In this document: piece by piece, positions 49,445-61,316 of the stretch | Numbering within the stretch: the stretch's first letter is position 1 | Layout: the number at the start of each line of letters is the position of its first letter | From: Owenia fusiformis | Lineage: Eukaryota > Annelida > Polychaeta > Sabellida > Oweniidae | DNA length: 64,000 nucleotides | Reading direction: 5' to 3' | Assembly (NCBI GenBank): GCA_903813345.2 | Contig: CAIIXF020000008.1 | Location: 22,864,822 to 22,928,821 of the forward strand | Translations under genes and position numbers: made by a program | Notes under the pieces: generated by a model | The model's input: only the letters and a program-made list of their open reading frames with translations | The model's database searches: none | Told to the model about the DNA's origin: nothing

Positions 49445-50443
49445 CAGTGCGTATCGAAAAAACGCAACAGATTGTTATCTTGGAAAAGCACAAAACCAGT
49501 GATAACAGCATTGATTTCATTCAATGTACCATAAAGCCATGTGTCTCCTCTTTCTAATGGTATATCATTCGTTGATATTGGGTCATGGTTGGACGAGTAA
49601 TCATTCTTTAAACAAACTGGGCCAAAATTACCTTGGGGCCAAGTTATAAACATCGCAAAAGTCAGTGCACGGGGCCCAATGCAATATTGGAAGAAAACAT
49701 AAAACCAATAATGACTGCATCCTTTTCATTCAATGTACCAAAAACCCAAATTACTCCTCTTTACAATGGAATGTCATTCATTCACAGGGAGTCATGGTTG
49801 TCCGAATAATCATTATTTTGTAAAGTGGGGCAAAATTCAGCTCAGACCCAAGTTTTAAACATTGCAAAAGTCAGTGCATGGGGCATAGAGGATATTGAAA
49901 GAAGGTATGGGATGTGTGGCATAGACTGTAAGTGTTTATACTCATACTTTTGCAAGAATACATCCCACACCCCTTTAAATTGCCACCACTTCTTACACTT
50001 AGCACACAAAGATGCCCTCATCTCTCCATGCCATTCATGGCTCAGCTCTGAGTCATCTGTGGATTAAGGCGGAGAAAAGCAGCCCATTGGCAATTCTTTC
50101 TCGAAGTTTTGCAATATCTAGTGAAGGAATGGTGAGCACAGATGCTCCTGAGATAGCTCCAAAAGAAAAAGTCACAACAAATAAAGTCAGGAGAACTTCC
50201 ATTGGCACTTAGCTCTTGCACTGATTTTTGCAATATCTGAAACTTGGTCCAGAGCCGATTTTGACCCACTGTGTAAATGAAAGTATTTCTCACCCAACCA
50301 TGACTACATGTGAATGAATGATATATGATTGCAAAGATGAGGGGCATGGCTTTATAGTACATTGAATGAAATTGACGTAGTGATCACAAGTTTTGTGATT
50401 TTACGAGATAACTGTTTGTTGCGTTTTTTTTTGATACGCCCTG
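49445..50443. mobile_element. 999-bp Tc1/mariner-like non-autonomous element, TA-flanked
   Basis: Left end CAGTGCGTATCGAAAAAACG and right end (inverted) CAGGGCGTATCAAAAAAAAA form TIRs of about 55-60 bp, matching on through TTATCT-G-AAAA-CACAAAAC and GTGAT. TA stands on both sides (49443-49444 and 50444-50445). A 190-bp segment is directly duplicated inside or across it (49490-49680 and 49680-49870). No transposase recognised. Confidence 0.75.
49490..49875 (-). repeat. Direct duplication of about 190 bp
   Basis: Both units contain TTCATTCAATGTACCA, ACTCCTCTTT-like sequence, TCATGGTTG and CGCAAAAGTCAGTGCA-like ends. Read on minus they give related peptides (TWLYGTLNEINAVITGF and a stop-broken IWVFGTLNEKDAVIIGF), so an ancestral coding stretch was duplicated and then decayed. 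Not identified. Confidence 0.6.
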
Positions 50444-50944
50444 TATAAAGATACCCAGCCTATCAGGGATGTAGAGGAACTAAAAGAAAGAATAGACACG
50501 TCGCAAAAATATCGCGCCCGTGTGTTAAATAGGGTGTTGCATGAATGTAACTTTAATTCTTCGTAATAAAAGATAATATTCTAATTAGCTAAAGTAATTT
50601 ATCATTTAAAAGCTACTTCATAAAGTTTTCAAATTAGGTATACTCCTTTCACAATTCTTGCTCGTTTTTCTTAAAAAAAGTTCTTTACCCCAAAATTAGG
50701 CATATATCCGCTGTGGACACGTTACATTTTGAATAATTTTTCATCTTTAAAAGCTCATAACTCGGACAATATTTGACTATTATAATTTTTTTAGTCTAGA
50801 TAAAGGTAGATGCTGGAAGTATTTTTTCAAAGGATGAATTCTAGTAAGCGTCCCAAATTGTGACGTCATGGATTTTGAAAAATAGAACCTGTGGACAGCG
50901 ATCTTTTTTGCTAATTTTTTGTTACCTTCAATTTTTCAGATGTA

Positions 50945-52042
50945 CGAGGGGTGATCAATAAGTAATGGACGCTTTTTTACACAGATACTTTTTATAGACC
51001 AATCCCTTTGATTTTCCTACCAGTGATACATCATTCAATTATCTATCAATTCTGAAGATTTGAAGACAAAATATATAATACATATTGATATATCCTTATT
51101 TCCGTGAAGGAGGTACAGGTACCCCGGGACCGACATTTACGTCACATATTCAGTTTTTAGCCAGTTTGGTAAATTTCAGTTAGATTGGAACTTTTTATAT
51201 GCAACAAGTGTTGTGTTGTTTGAATTTTTTGCTGACTGGTAACACATAAACAGAAAGTATTGTGATGTCATAGTGTTGTATGGAAGGGGTTTGCAGGTCA
51301 ATTTGAGAAAGCATTGTGGAAGAAAGGGGTGGTGAGAGAAGGGAACACCCTTCTCCATATGGACAATGCACCTGCCCACAGATCTCAAAATGTTCAGAAA
51401 ACAATATCCCTGGACCTCAAAATTGACCCCTTGGCCAATGCACCATATAGTCCAGATCTGCTCACATGTGACTTGTTTATTTCTATACTACTTATTTCTA
51501 TAGAGAAAGGACGCAGGTTTATTGACATTGATGAATTAAACATGATAAATTAAACAACCCGTGCAACTGCATCTTGCTACCATGTCAGAGAATGGATTCA
51601 GCCTTGTCTCACAATCTTGAGTTAAGAGGATGAGGAATTATGTACATGTAGTACTTGATGGAACTTATTTAGAGGGCCCTGTGGAATGAATGTGGCATGA
51701 ATACCACATAGTGATGATAAAATATTCCAAATTAACTATGGCAAAACAAAATGGGGTAATTCACGACCATAATGGTTTGTTTTGTTCAGCCTGCATTTAA
51801 CTGCATTGCATGTTAAACAAGCTAAAATAGCTTCAGAATATGTGACGTAAATGTCGGTCCCGGGGTACCTGTACCTCCTTCACAGAAATAAGGATATATC
51901 AACATGTATTATATATTTTGTCTTCAAATCTTCAGAGTTGATAGATAATTGAATGATGTATTACTGGTAAGAAAATCGAAGGGATTGGTCTATAAAAAGC
52001 ATCTGTGTAAAAAAGCGTCCATTACTTATTGATCACCCCTCG
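50945..52042 (+). mobile_element. Mariner-like element with 207-bp TIRs and transposase relic
   Basis: Arms 50945-51151 and 51836-52042 are inverted copies of equal length starting CGAGGGGTGATCAATAAGTA. TA flanks both ends. Between them, a plus frame (51314-51553) reads LLHMDNAPAHRSQNV and APYSPDLLTCDLF, the second and third catalytic aspartate blocks of mariner transposases with about 35 residues between them. The N-terminal DNA-binding part and first aspartate are missing. The copy is dead, but its ends are well kept. Confidence 0.85.
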
Positions 52043-52980
52043 TACATTAGCCTAAACAAAAAATACGATACCAATTTTTAATAAATCATGTATGATTATT
52101 TTGCTCATAAACTTTAGTTTATTAATTATTAGTACAATAACGTCATTTCTGCGGGCAATATATTGAACTATTGGACCAAGGGCCGCAGGCCCAAGGTCCA
52201 ATATTTCACTATTTTGCCCGCAGAAATGACGTTATTACTATTATTACCACCGTTAATGCCCAGGGCTGAAATAGCAAATTTGAAATAGAAAATCTTACGC
52301 ACTGAACGATATCACTTTTCCCGGGAAACATGGCCGGGCGGATAATGTCATTATTGCCCGACTAAAGTCATTAACGCCCGACACAATATTGCTCACGTCA
52401 ATATAGCAATTTAAATGCCTTCTCAACTAGTACTAAAACCCCTAGAACAGGCCCTGCAAGGTGGTAATAATAGCTGATTTTGTTTCCAAGAAATGTATGT
52501 GCTTTCTGTTGTATGCGGAAAAGTGGAGGACGAAAGGTTTTCAAAATTCATTAAAATAGGGCGAATTTACGCCATTCACCTATTTTCAAACACAGCAACA
52601 CATATATTTATTTTACCTAAAATATCGTGTTTTATGATGCTCATAACCCATTTTTAATATATATACGATATCAGAGTTATTCGTCTTGAATATTTTTAGA
52701 TATAGAGGCAAATGTGGAGGTCGAAAGGATTTCCATATGTGTAGGCCTATGTTTTTCTCAATAACGTCACATTCTGTCGTGTTAAAAAGCAAAAATGTGT
52801 AACAATACGTGCGCGAACATTTTGCGACGTGTCATAACTATTAGCTGAATGGTAGCTTCCGCATACATCCATCAATATGTCATCAACCAAATGGTTTCCA
52901 CGTCTTAAGCGAATAATCCAATCAGAGGGTGTGTCTACTGAGCCATATTTGGACAGACTGAGGAAGAAATGAATTTGTTT
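52043..52980. other. No gene recognised
   Basis: About 940 bp of intron. Near 52190-52245 a small inverted pair surrounds GGCCGCAGGCCC (CGTCATTTCTGCGGGCAATA against TTGCCCGCAGAAATGACG, 52141-52230). No frame of note. Confidence 0.5.
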
Positions 52981-52982
52981 TA

Positions 52983-53610
52983 CGAGGGGTGATCAGGAAT
53001 TTCTGGACCGATGGCTCTATTTGTGCCATTTTTATCCTTTCTTACTGATTTTTTCACATAATATAACCCAAATAGTATATAGGATCACACCATGAAGATT
53101 ACATTGTTCTATGACATCATTATTCTATTATTTTTGTTACCATGGTAACTGGTGATGCGACAAGGTGAAGCTCAAAAAAATACAAAAATTGAAAAACAAC
53201 AGTTATTTTATATTATGTTTGTGTACTGTATATGTAATAGGTTGTATTATGTATGTTACATACTGTAATATTTCTCATATCATTAAGTATATTCATTAAT
53301 GTTCATACTAACTGTAATTATTCTTCCATCAATTCTAATCCTTTAAAGTAGTTACCAGCATTTTGTAAGCATTTGTTATGTCTTTTCACTCAGTCCTGAA
53401 GACGTGACGCAGACCGTCTTTGCCTACATTGTAACATTGGTGTGTGAATTCCCGAATGATCTCATTACTGTCCTCAAAGTGGATACCTCATAATTTGTTC
53501 TTCACTGTTGGAAAAAGATAGAAATCACACCCAGCTAATTCTGGTGGATACTGTGCGTGGTGTACAAGGCCACAACTGATGGAAACAATCACATTTTGTA
53601 GGCAAAGACG
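52983..53610 (-). mobile_element. Second mariner-like relic, 3' half with one terminal repeat
   Basis: The plus-strand left edge CGAGGGGTGATCAGGAATTT follows TA (52981-52982) and resembles the end of the element at 50945. On minus, about 53576-53400 reads LVHHAQYPPELAGCDFYLF, then PTVKNKL, a stop, and GIHFEDSNEIIREFTHQ. This is the third-aspartate block (CDFYLFPxxKNKL) and C-terminus of a mariner transposase with stops. The 5' part is missing; the element is cut at about 53600, just before gene 2's exon. Confidence 0.75.
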
Positions 53611-53730
53611 GTTTGTATCACGTCTTTCATTAGGGGATATGTACGCATCAAAATAATCATATGACATATATCATAAAATATGATACTCCAAGTAGGTTTC
53701 TTTATTTTATATTATATTTTACGTTTTTAG

Positions 53731-53876
53731 CATCCAAAATATGCAGCTCCCGCTCTTATTCGCTGTATTGGTCGGACTCTGTGTGGTGATCCCAAGTGCA
53801 GCAGATCTGAGCGCCCTTTTCAAGGAAGCGCACGAGGCCAACAAAAAGGAAGCTGCCGCTGAATCAAATTTTCAAG
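53731..53876 (+). CDS. Gene 2, first coding exon: signal peptide and start of the mature chain
   Basis: The acceptor acgtttttag ends at 53730 and ATG is at 53741, with context AAAATATG. The exon ends at 53876 before gtaaaa, leaving one base of the next codon. It reads MQLPLLFAVLVGLCVVIPSA and then ADLSALFKEAHEANKKEAAA. The first 20 residues are a clear secretory signal: short n-region, leucine/valine core, and small residues at the likely cleavage point (PSA|A or SAA|D). After it comes a charged, probably helical stretch. The carried-over G joins AT of the exon at 54457 to make an Asp codon. This is the true start of the gene; the equivalent exon of gene 1 lies outside the window. Confidence 0.85.
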
Positions 53877-54456
53877 GTAAAACACAAAGGTCGTGTTGTA
53901 ATCTTCAATTCGAGTTCTACAATAAAAAATATAACGTCTAAATATCTCGCTCGTTGCAAGGGAAATGTCTTTTGTTGATCAATGTTCAATAAAGTTAAGT
54001 AAAACGATAAAAATATAGTTAATAACTACAGTGAAAATTAGAAAAAAATACTATTCTTTTGTTGTACTTTGAATAATAGCATTGGTAACATGTGCACCGC
54101 AATAAGTGTAAAATGCCATTAGTGCACAAATGTATTATGAGATGCTAACAGTGAGTCGTCAATGTACCATGGTAATTTTATCAGTGTGCATATCTACACT
54201 AAAATGACACCCTTGTATTATTGTTTTGTTATCAATATTAGTGTACAAATTAAAACAGTGTAACGTGGTATTTCGTTTCTTGTAGAAGTATAACATAAAC
54301 ACACGAGTACAATAAAATGCTAACAGTGTACAGTGTACCAAACTATGCTATATTATTCTTAAGGTTATATGGAAATTATGACATCATATTCACATTTAAA
54401 CTTTAAGACTTTACTTTTATATCTATCATATCTATATTCATGCTTTATTATTGTAG

Positions 54457-54702
54457 ATGAATGCAACCCGAACAACGTGAAATACCAATTCGATCATGAC
54501 AAAAGTGATTTCGAACAAAGTGATTGCAACTATTACGAATGCACATCAGCGAAGAAGTTTGAGAGGAAAAGTTGCCCCGATGGCAAAGGTGTCAGCGATT
54601 TCTTCAAATTAAAGTACAAGATGTATGGTAAAGGACAGGCATACCCTCCTTGTACAAGGGATGTACCTGCGTGTGAGAGATCTTTGGCTGACAAAGGAAT
54701 CA
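54457..54702 (+). CDS. Gene 2, chitin-binding-like (peritrophin/CBM14-type) exon
   Basis: A 246-nt exon between attgtag and gtatgt, entered and left in phase 1. The product holds six cysteines spaced C-x20-C-x4-C-x10-C-x25-C-x6-C. Around the second to fourth are CNYYEC and SCPDGKG, which match the aromatic residue between C2 and C3 and the CPDG turn of CBM14 peritrophin domains. The family usually has x5-6 between C2 and C3 and a shorter C4-C5 loop, so this is a divergent member. Such domains bind chitin in cuticle, gut lining or shell matrix. With the signal peptide before it and vWA after it, an extracellular matrix role is likely. The fold is supported by cysteine pattern only. Confidence 0.75.
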
Positions 54703-57344
54703 GTATGTGCTCACTTTTCTCATCTTAATATTATAAATCGAGGTTGTCTATTTTCTAAAATCAAAAGGTACACATCTTCAGTGAAATATAAATATTTAAA
54801 CACTAAGTAAGTTTCTTTAACGTATACATAAAAATATTGGGTGAGACTTGAGATAATGTATGCGGCGCCAGTCAAAATTGAAACTTCTGATTGGGTTCGA
54901 AGCCGAGATGCCCGGATATGTCCCAGCAAAAGCCGGAATTCACGTGATTTTTCACGAAGAAGGGGCGGAGTTTAAGCGAGATTCATCGAGACTTCTTCGT
55001 GTCAATCGTGTCAATCCCTGCATTGCTTATTGTTAACTCCACCTTTTTGCCCATATATGGAGATGGAGATGCCACTTGCGAGCGTGAACAGTTCAGTCTA
55101 GAAATAGAAATTTCTTAAGCGATGTCTTTCTTCAATTTTTCTACACGATATCTCGATAAATAGTGGACATATTTGTACCATTCTTTCGTCAAAATGAGGG
55201 TATCGCTGGAATACATATTTCCAATCTGTTGGTCAATAGATTTATTCATTGATACTGGCAGGAATTAGATCGTAATAAACATGCTAAAATTGTAAAACTT
55301 GGAACGTTTGACAGTAATCTCCGAGTAATGTATGAATTGCATCGGGAGAAAGCAGGAGAAAAGCTGGGACTGAGTCTGTTGTGTGGAGTTTGCAAAGCAA
55401 TCCCGGATATAAATGACGTCATCTTAGCAGTTTACCATGGTTTCGAAAGTGATATATTTTTGTGTCGTAGATGAGTTTGAATTATGTCGATTATTCGATT
55501 GTTATATATAAATAAACATCGATCTTCGGCGAAGATAAAGTAAGAACAACATATATATCCGAGAAACATGTTGGTAAGTACAGTATTTCATTTATAATGG
55601 CAGAAAATCAAATTGAATCGAAATCGAATTTTCAACTTTTTCAATTTTTTTCGTTCGATTATTTTGATTTTCAATTTGACGTTTTTACATTCTATCTTCT
55701 TCGTCCTGCGGGACTATACTAGGCATAGGCCCGGAACATGTATAGCATTGAGTCATATTCACTTATAGAACATGCTGTAAGCTTTATTTCTTTACATTTT
55801 TACGGGCCTATGCCTGGGCTATGACTCTAGGCCTAGACTACTAGATCTATAGGACTTAGACTAGCCTAAAGCTAGAGCCTTAGATCTAGCTCTTTCAGAG
55901 TCTGTGACTGATATGTTAGAAGAGCCTTTAGAGCCCCCTATCAACCGCTTCAAAGTTGTGTTAGTGTCCTCCTTGCGAAAATCGAAAAAAATTAAAAGGT
56001 GCTTCTGTGCCGAACAGCAAATTCTCATTATACATTGGGAAGCTACTCTTTACCAAGAAACCAAAAATGGAATTTTTGACGGAAAGACATGACGTACAAG
56101 TCAAAATCTCTGAATCTTGCTAGGTACATGACAGATAAAGAGAATTTAAATCCTGATCGGCAAAAAAGCGGCTAATAACTAACATATTTTCTCAACAAAA
56201 AGCACTGATGTAGCTCACATTGGGAGATAGTAGTAAGCACTTGAAGTTGATTTCAGTAGATCAGTTACACCTGTCATGATTTCAAGGAAAGACACAAAGT
56301 ATCCGTCAAAAGAGAAAAGCTTACATAAATGCGAGCAAAATCTGCAGATTTATTATAGCTATTGACTTCTCGAATATGTTGAACGCACAACTCTAAACAA
56401 TACTTGAAATTGAATAAAATTGACAAAATATGAGAAGACACAGTCTAAAACCTAACTGGGAGAGCTGCCATTGTTTGCCCGGAAATCTTCAGAGATTTTG
56501 ACTGGTAGGCTACTTTGTGTCTTTCCATCAAAATTGCCATTTTGGTTTCTCGCTGGGTAATTCACAGATGAAGAGAAATCTTGATTGACAAAAATACAGC
56601 TGATAGCTAACAGCTTTTCTTAAACAGAAGATAAAGGAAGATATAAAGGAACCTGTTATGATTTTGAAGCGGGTGATAGCCGATAGGGGGCATGTTAAGG
56701 CTGTAAGTAGAGGGTGTAGCCGAATAAATCTAACCCAAATAGAGTTTAACACATCTCAGTATAGGCAAAATTAAAATTCATTAAAGTTTCATTACTTTAG
56801 CATGGGTACATTTGCTGGCCTTCTAATATTTTGCCAATAGATTTGTTAGGCTTGATTGCAAATTCTTATGAAATATAAGAGTGTATGGTTTCAATGTTCT
56901 GTACTCCCGATATTTTTCGCGTGCAATTTAGTTTCGTGCTTTTCGCGATTGTGTAAAAATCACGAAAATTAATAGTCGCGAATATCGCCAATTAAAGGCT
57001 GAGGTGCAACATGCCATTGACTAAGATCTAGAGATTGTAAATCTAATCCAAAGTATATGATATTGGGTAGGTGTAATTACTGTAGATAAGATAAATTAAT
57101 TTTGAGGATTCAGAGAATAATGGAAGTTAAACCTTTGATATCCGCAAAATTTAATGGCCGCAAAATTGGTATTTCTCAAAATTCATAAAATTTAAACTCG
57201 CAAATTAACCAGTAGTACAGTATTTGCATGTGGAATAATTATGATATTGAGAGCATTGATGAAACAAATGCAATGAACTGATTTGATTGGCCAAGGGAGC
57301 ATTGGAATTTTGACCTGAAGTTCACATGATTGTTGCTATAGGCC

Positions 57345-57780
57345 TTATGATTTTTTGGAATTCCAGTAATACTATTAATGTCTATTATACTTATACAGTA
57401 AAACCTGTCTTATCCAAATGCCACCGCTACAAATTAAAAACATTCAGATTTAAACGTCTGATGACTTCGAGGTTTTTGCATCCGAAAGATTCTTGATTTT
57501 GAAAAAATATTATGCATTTTCACTTAATATTACTAGCATTGTAGGCGTTATGATTTTTTGGAATTCCAGTAATACTATTATACTTATACAGTAATATCTG
57601 TCTAATACTTATACAGTAATATCTGTCTAATCCAAATGCCACCATGACCAGTTAAAACACCATGACCAGTTAAAAAAAACATTCAGATGTGGAGGTGATC
57701 GGATTTCGAGGATTTTGCATTCGCAAGATTCTGCATTTTAAAAATATAAATGCATTTTCACTAAAAAGTATTAAGATTAC
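57345..57780. repeat. Tandem duplication of about 200 bp
   Basis: Units at 57345-57547 and 57548-57780 both start TTATGATTTTTTGGAATTCC and contain ATACAGTAA-A-CTGTCT and TCCAAATGCCACC. A third, diverged copy lies at about 59290-59400. The CAGTAAAACCTGTCTAATCC string resembles the end of a pogo/Tigger-type element, but no paired end was found. Confidence 0.65.
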
Positions 57781-59873
57781 TTTTGACCGCATAGCTTTAT
57801 GACATTCCAAAATCCAAATCGAATGCTTGAAAGGTAAAACAGAAGTGTGCAATCAGAGATGATAGATACTATTGCATGAGTATATGAAGGCCATGTGTCA
57901 ACTCTTCGATTGATAATACGCCTCGAAATAAACACCCACTGGCTTGGGAAAGCTATTTTCCCTCTTAATAAATGCCTGTCCCCTTGGAAAAATGTTTTCA
58001 ATTTCCCTCTTAGTCTTAATAAAAGCCAATGGCATTTATTTTGAGTTCTTTCTAATAAAGGCCCTGTGCAAAATAAATGCTCAGTGGGCCTATATGTTCG
58101 TTGAATTTAAAATTTCCCCTTCTACTCAATTTTTATAAATGTTTTATGCATCAGTATGTTGCATTTGGAGACACAAATAAACTCTTAAAAGGAAAATATT
58201 TTCTCTTTAGTATGTTAACTTTGTCTACAAATGCAACATATTAATGTGAAAACATTATAAAAAAAATGGAAGGAACTGAAAATCAGGAAAACATTTTTGA
58301 AAAAAAATGTTGATGGGGTCTTTGCACCTTCCCTGTCTCAATCTCCAATTTTTTTATCATCTGTATGAGTACTTTTCCTTTAGATAATGCATTGGCCTAA
58401 CATACACACCTTACATTTTCAGAAAATTTCTGCAATTCAACATATGACCGTCTAAATTCTGTTGCGAAACCTTTAGTATTCTTTCAAGAAATTTCCTGCT
58501 TACATGAAAGTCTTTTACATTCTGTTTTTTTTAATGTAACATAATGGCTGATACCAATATTGTTCAAAGTTGTATATGTTTACACTATGGAACTAATCAT
58601 TCTTTGAATTGAGTTCGATTCCTGAACAACTGGATATTTGACTAAACATTCCTTGGATTTGATTTGGTTTGATGAAGAGAAATCTTGACTGACAAAAATG
58701 CAGCTGATAACTAACACATTTTCCCAAACAGAAAATATAAAAAAAATTTAAAGTGAGCACTTGATTTCAATAGTTTAGTTTCACCTATGCTTTTGAAGCA
58801 GGTGATAGCTGATAGGTGTCATGTAAAGGCTTTAAGTACATGGTATAGCAATAATTAAAGGTAAGAAGGTACTGTTTCATTCATATTTCTTGGTTTTAAA
58901 AACATTTAATCAAATAAGCTGGAAATTTTTTTGAGAAATGATATGATGGTGAAAGAAATAGATACAAAATTATAAAAAAATTATAATTAGCGAAAATTGA
59001 TATCCGCAAAATTTCAAAATTGCAAAATTGTGAAAGATAACAGCATCAAATATTAGTGGCAGTACAGTATTTGCATGTGAAATAATTATGATATATTAAT
59101 ATAATAATATAATAATTGATGAAACAATTGCAATGAACTGTTTTGATTAGCCAAGGCCAGAGCATTGGAATTTGAACTAAAGTTGAGTATAATGTTATTG
59201 TATAAATTAAAAAAATAATTATAGAGACTTCTTACAAAGTTGATCTTCATTTCAAATAGCTGAGAATATTTCCCAAAATAGATTGACTAGGCCTTCAGAT
59301 TTTTTTGAATTTCAGTATTACTATTACTCATACAGTAAAACCTGTCTAATCCAAATGCCACCGTGCAGTTAAAAACATTCAGATTGGGAGGTGTTCGTTA
59401 TCACAATAGATTATAATTATATCATTGATAATTTAGAGTTTATTCAAAGATGGCAGCAGCATTCTCAGAACCTAACAATCAGAATCTCATTAATCTTTTG
59501 TTCACGTTAGTTATTTAAACTTTATATTCATATATAGATGGCAGTTCTTAAATATATGATAGACACCAATAATTCAACATCATAATTTAACCTTTTCCAT
59601 TAAATATACCCTGTATCAAGCACAGAAACGTATTTACACCCTTTACTAAAATGGCAACCCCTGTATCACGCACTTGTTGTAAATATAAATATTTATCTTA
59701 TTTTTTGAAGGAATCAATTATGACATGTACGAGAGTTGATCAAAGGGTTCTGTTCTGTATTTGTGGTAGTTTCATTTTGTATAAAAATAATAAATAGATT
59801 TGACAAGTAAAATAAGATTAGCAAAGAAAGAAACATTGGAAGTGATTTAGTTAGCATATTCACTGCAGATCCA

Positions 59874-60356
59874 CTCGATTACGCTGGAACCGTTTCGGTA
59901 ACAAAATGTCGGAACGTCGAAGGCACGATTTTTCACACGTTGTGGGCAGAATTCCAACGACATTTTTATCACAAACTTGTATCAGTATCATATGATTAAG
60001 AAAATGTACACATTTGCGAACAAATAGTTCAGAAGACAACGAAATCGTCGATTTAATCCCCCACTAAAGTTACCGAAATGGTAAATCGAAAAACAGTTAA
60101 GATCTGCACTTTTAACCCTTACCGTTTATGTAACTTAAGTGAGGAATTAAATCGACGATTCTGTTGTCTTCTGAGCTATTTTTTCGCAAACATGTACCTT
60201 TTACAAAGCATATGATACCGATACACGTTTGTGAGAAAAATGTCGTGGGGATTCTGCCTACAACGAGCGAAATAAGCAAAAAAGAAAAATCGTACCTTCA
60301 ACGTTCCGACATTTTTGTCACCGAAACGAACCGTTTTGATAACCAGCGTAATCGAG
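59874..60356. mobile_element. Fold-back element with arms of about 200-225 bp
   Basis: Left arm starts CTCGATTACGCTGG (59874) and right arm ends CCAGCGTAATCGAG (60343-60356). Both carry AAATGTCGGAACGT, CAGAAGACAACG/AGACAACAGAATCGTCGAT-type and TTACCGAAA-like blocks. A spacer of about 60 bp separates them. No coding frame. Confidence 0.75.
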
Positions 60357-60972
60357 CGTATCACCAGTGATATTGAGACAACACAAAATTGAATGTTGCT
60401 CCTTATTTGTAGGTTAAATCATCCATTTTTTATACTTTTAGCTCAAAATATGACTGAAAGTGATCGCATGATCAAGCAAGTGGTTTAACATGCTCTGTGA
60501 CCTCATATTATCTTTATAATAACATTACAAAACTTGTTTCATTAGATATGTATACCGGTGGCTGACCATGATAAACAATTTCAAGGTTTTTGGATCACCT
60601 GTCCCTGGCCGAAACGTTTCTTACTTATTTATGCAAAAGGCGCATTTTATTCATCTTGGATTTCCGAGGTATGATGTGTTCAAATCAAACTGGGAAACGA
60701 GTATGCATTTTATTTGGACAGTGGCAAGCTGGGGCAAAGTCGATAAAAGCACACATTGTGGAACATAACGGATACCAGGGAATATACCCCATTTTGTCAT
60801 CGTCCAAAAAGTCTTTCCTCCCTAACACTCCCAAGCTAGGTTATTGAGACACAGACTGAGGTCCATTTGAGATAAAAAGCATTGTTATTCACCCTTAAAT
60901 CTGCTCCATGCGTTTACCAGATTTATAGATATCCAGTTCTGCAAAATGCGACTATTTTTTAAATCTTTCTAG

Positions 60973-61190
60973 CTGACATCCGAATCCCGATCTGTGGTCT
61001 TGACTTCGTATTCGCCATCGACATTTCATGCAGCATTAATCCACAAGACAAGGAAAAGATTCGAAAATTCCTCATGTCTGTAATCAGGCGTATTCCCGTG
61101 CGTCCACCTTTCTCACAGGTCGGCATTGTTTTGTTCTCTAAGTCTGTCTACGATATTGCTCAGCTCAACTCCTACATACGCCGTGGACAA
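60973..61190 (+). CDS. Gene 2, vWA exon (N-terminal half), gene continues off right edge
   Basis: Paralogue of the exon at 619-836, with the same length (218 nt), the same phase-1 entry, the same phase-0 exit and the same gtaagtat donor. The frame reads IPICGLDFVFAIDISCSINP, with the DxSxS metal motif, then FSQVGIVLFSKSVYDIAQLN and ends RRGQ. Sixty-one of 72 residues match gene 1, and most of the changes are conservative (V/I, K/R, T/S, F/Y). The carried A from the exon at 54457 plus CT makes a Thr codon, so the chitin-binding-like and vWA modules join in frame. The two later vWA exons (equivalents of 23822 and 24063) must lie beyond position 64000. Confidence 0.92.
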
Positions 61191-61316
61191 GTAAGTATGA
61201 TCCTGCAACATAGTAATCCATTATTATCCAATGGTTGCAAGGATAAAGATCGAATATCACATGAAGATATATTTGATATGTGGATCAAGATATCATATTT
61301 GAGCAAAAAAATCACA

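Larger units (their letters stand above)
42584..53730 (+). other. Candidate first intron of gene 2
   Basis: Runs from gtaagt to acgtttttag if the promoter assignment is right. About 11 kb containing the palindrome at 45040-47785, TIR elements at 48167, 49445 and 50945, and a mariner relic at 52983. The stretch 42584-45040 has no recognised gene; it contains a 16-bp perfect hairpin at about 43748-43782. Confidence 0.45.
54703..60972 (+). other. Gene 2 intron between the chitin-binding-like and vWA exons
   Basis: About 6.3 kb, bounded by gtatgt and ctag with phase 1 on both sides. It holds three diverged copies of an unnamed repeat (56130, 56568, 58673), a locally duplicated 200-bp unit at 57345 and 57548 with a third copy near 59293, and a fold-back element at 59874-60356. 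No extra exon was convincing. A skipped phase 1-1 exon cannot be excluded. Confidence 0.65.

Noticed and set aside
55904-56092. Possible extra gene 2 exon after a ctttcag acceptor
   Set aside because: No good donor in frame, no domain, and the flanking exons already join in phase without it.
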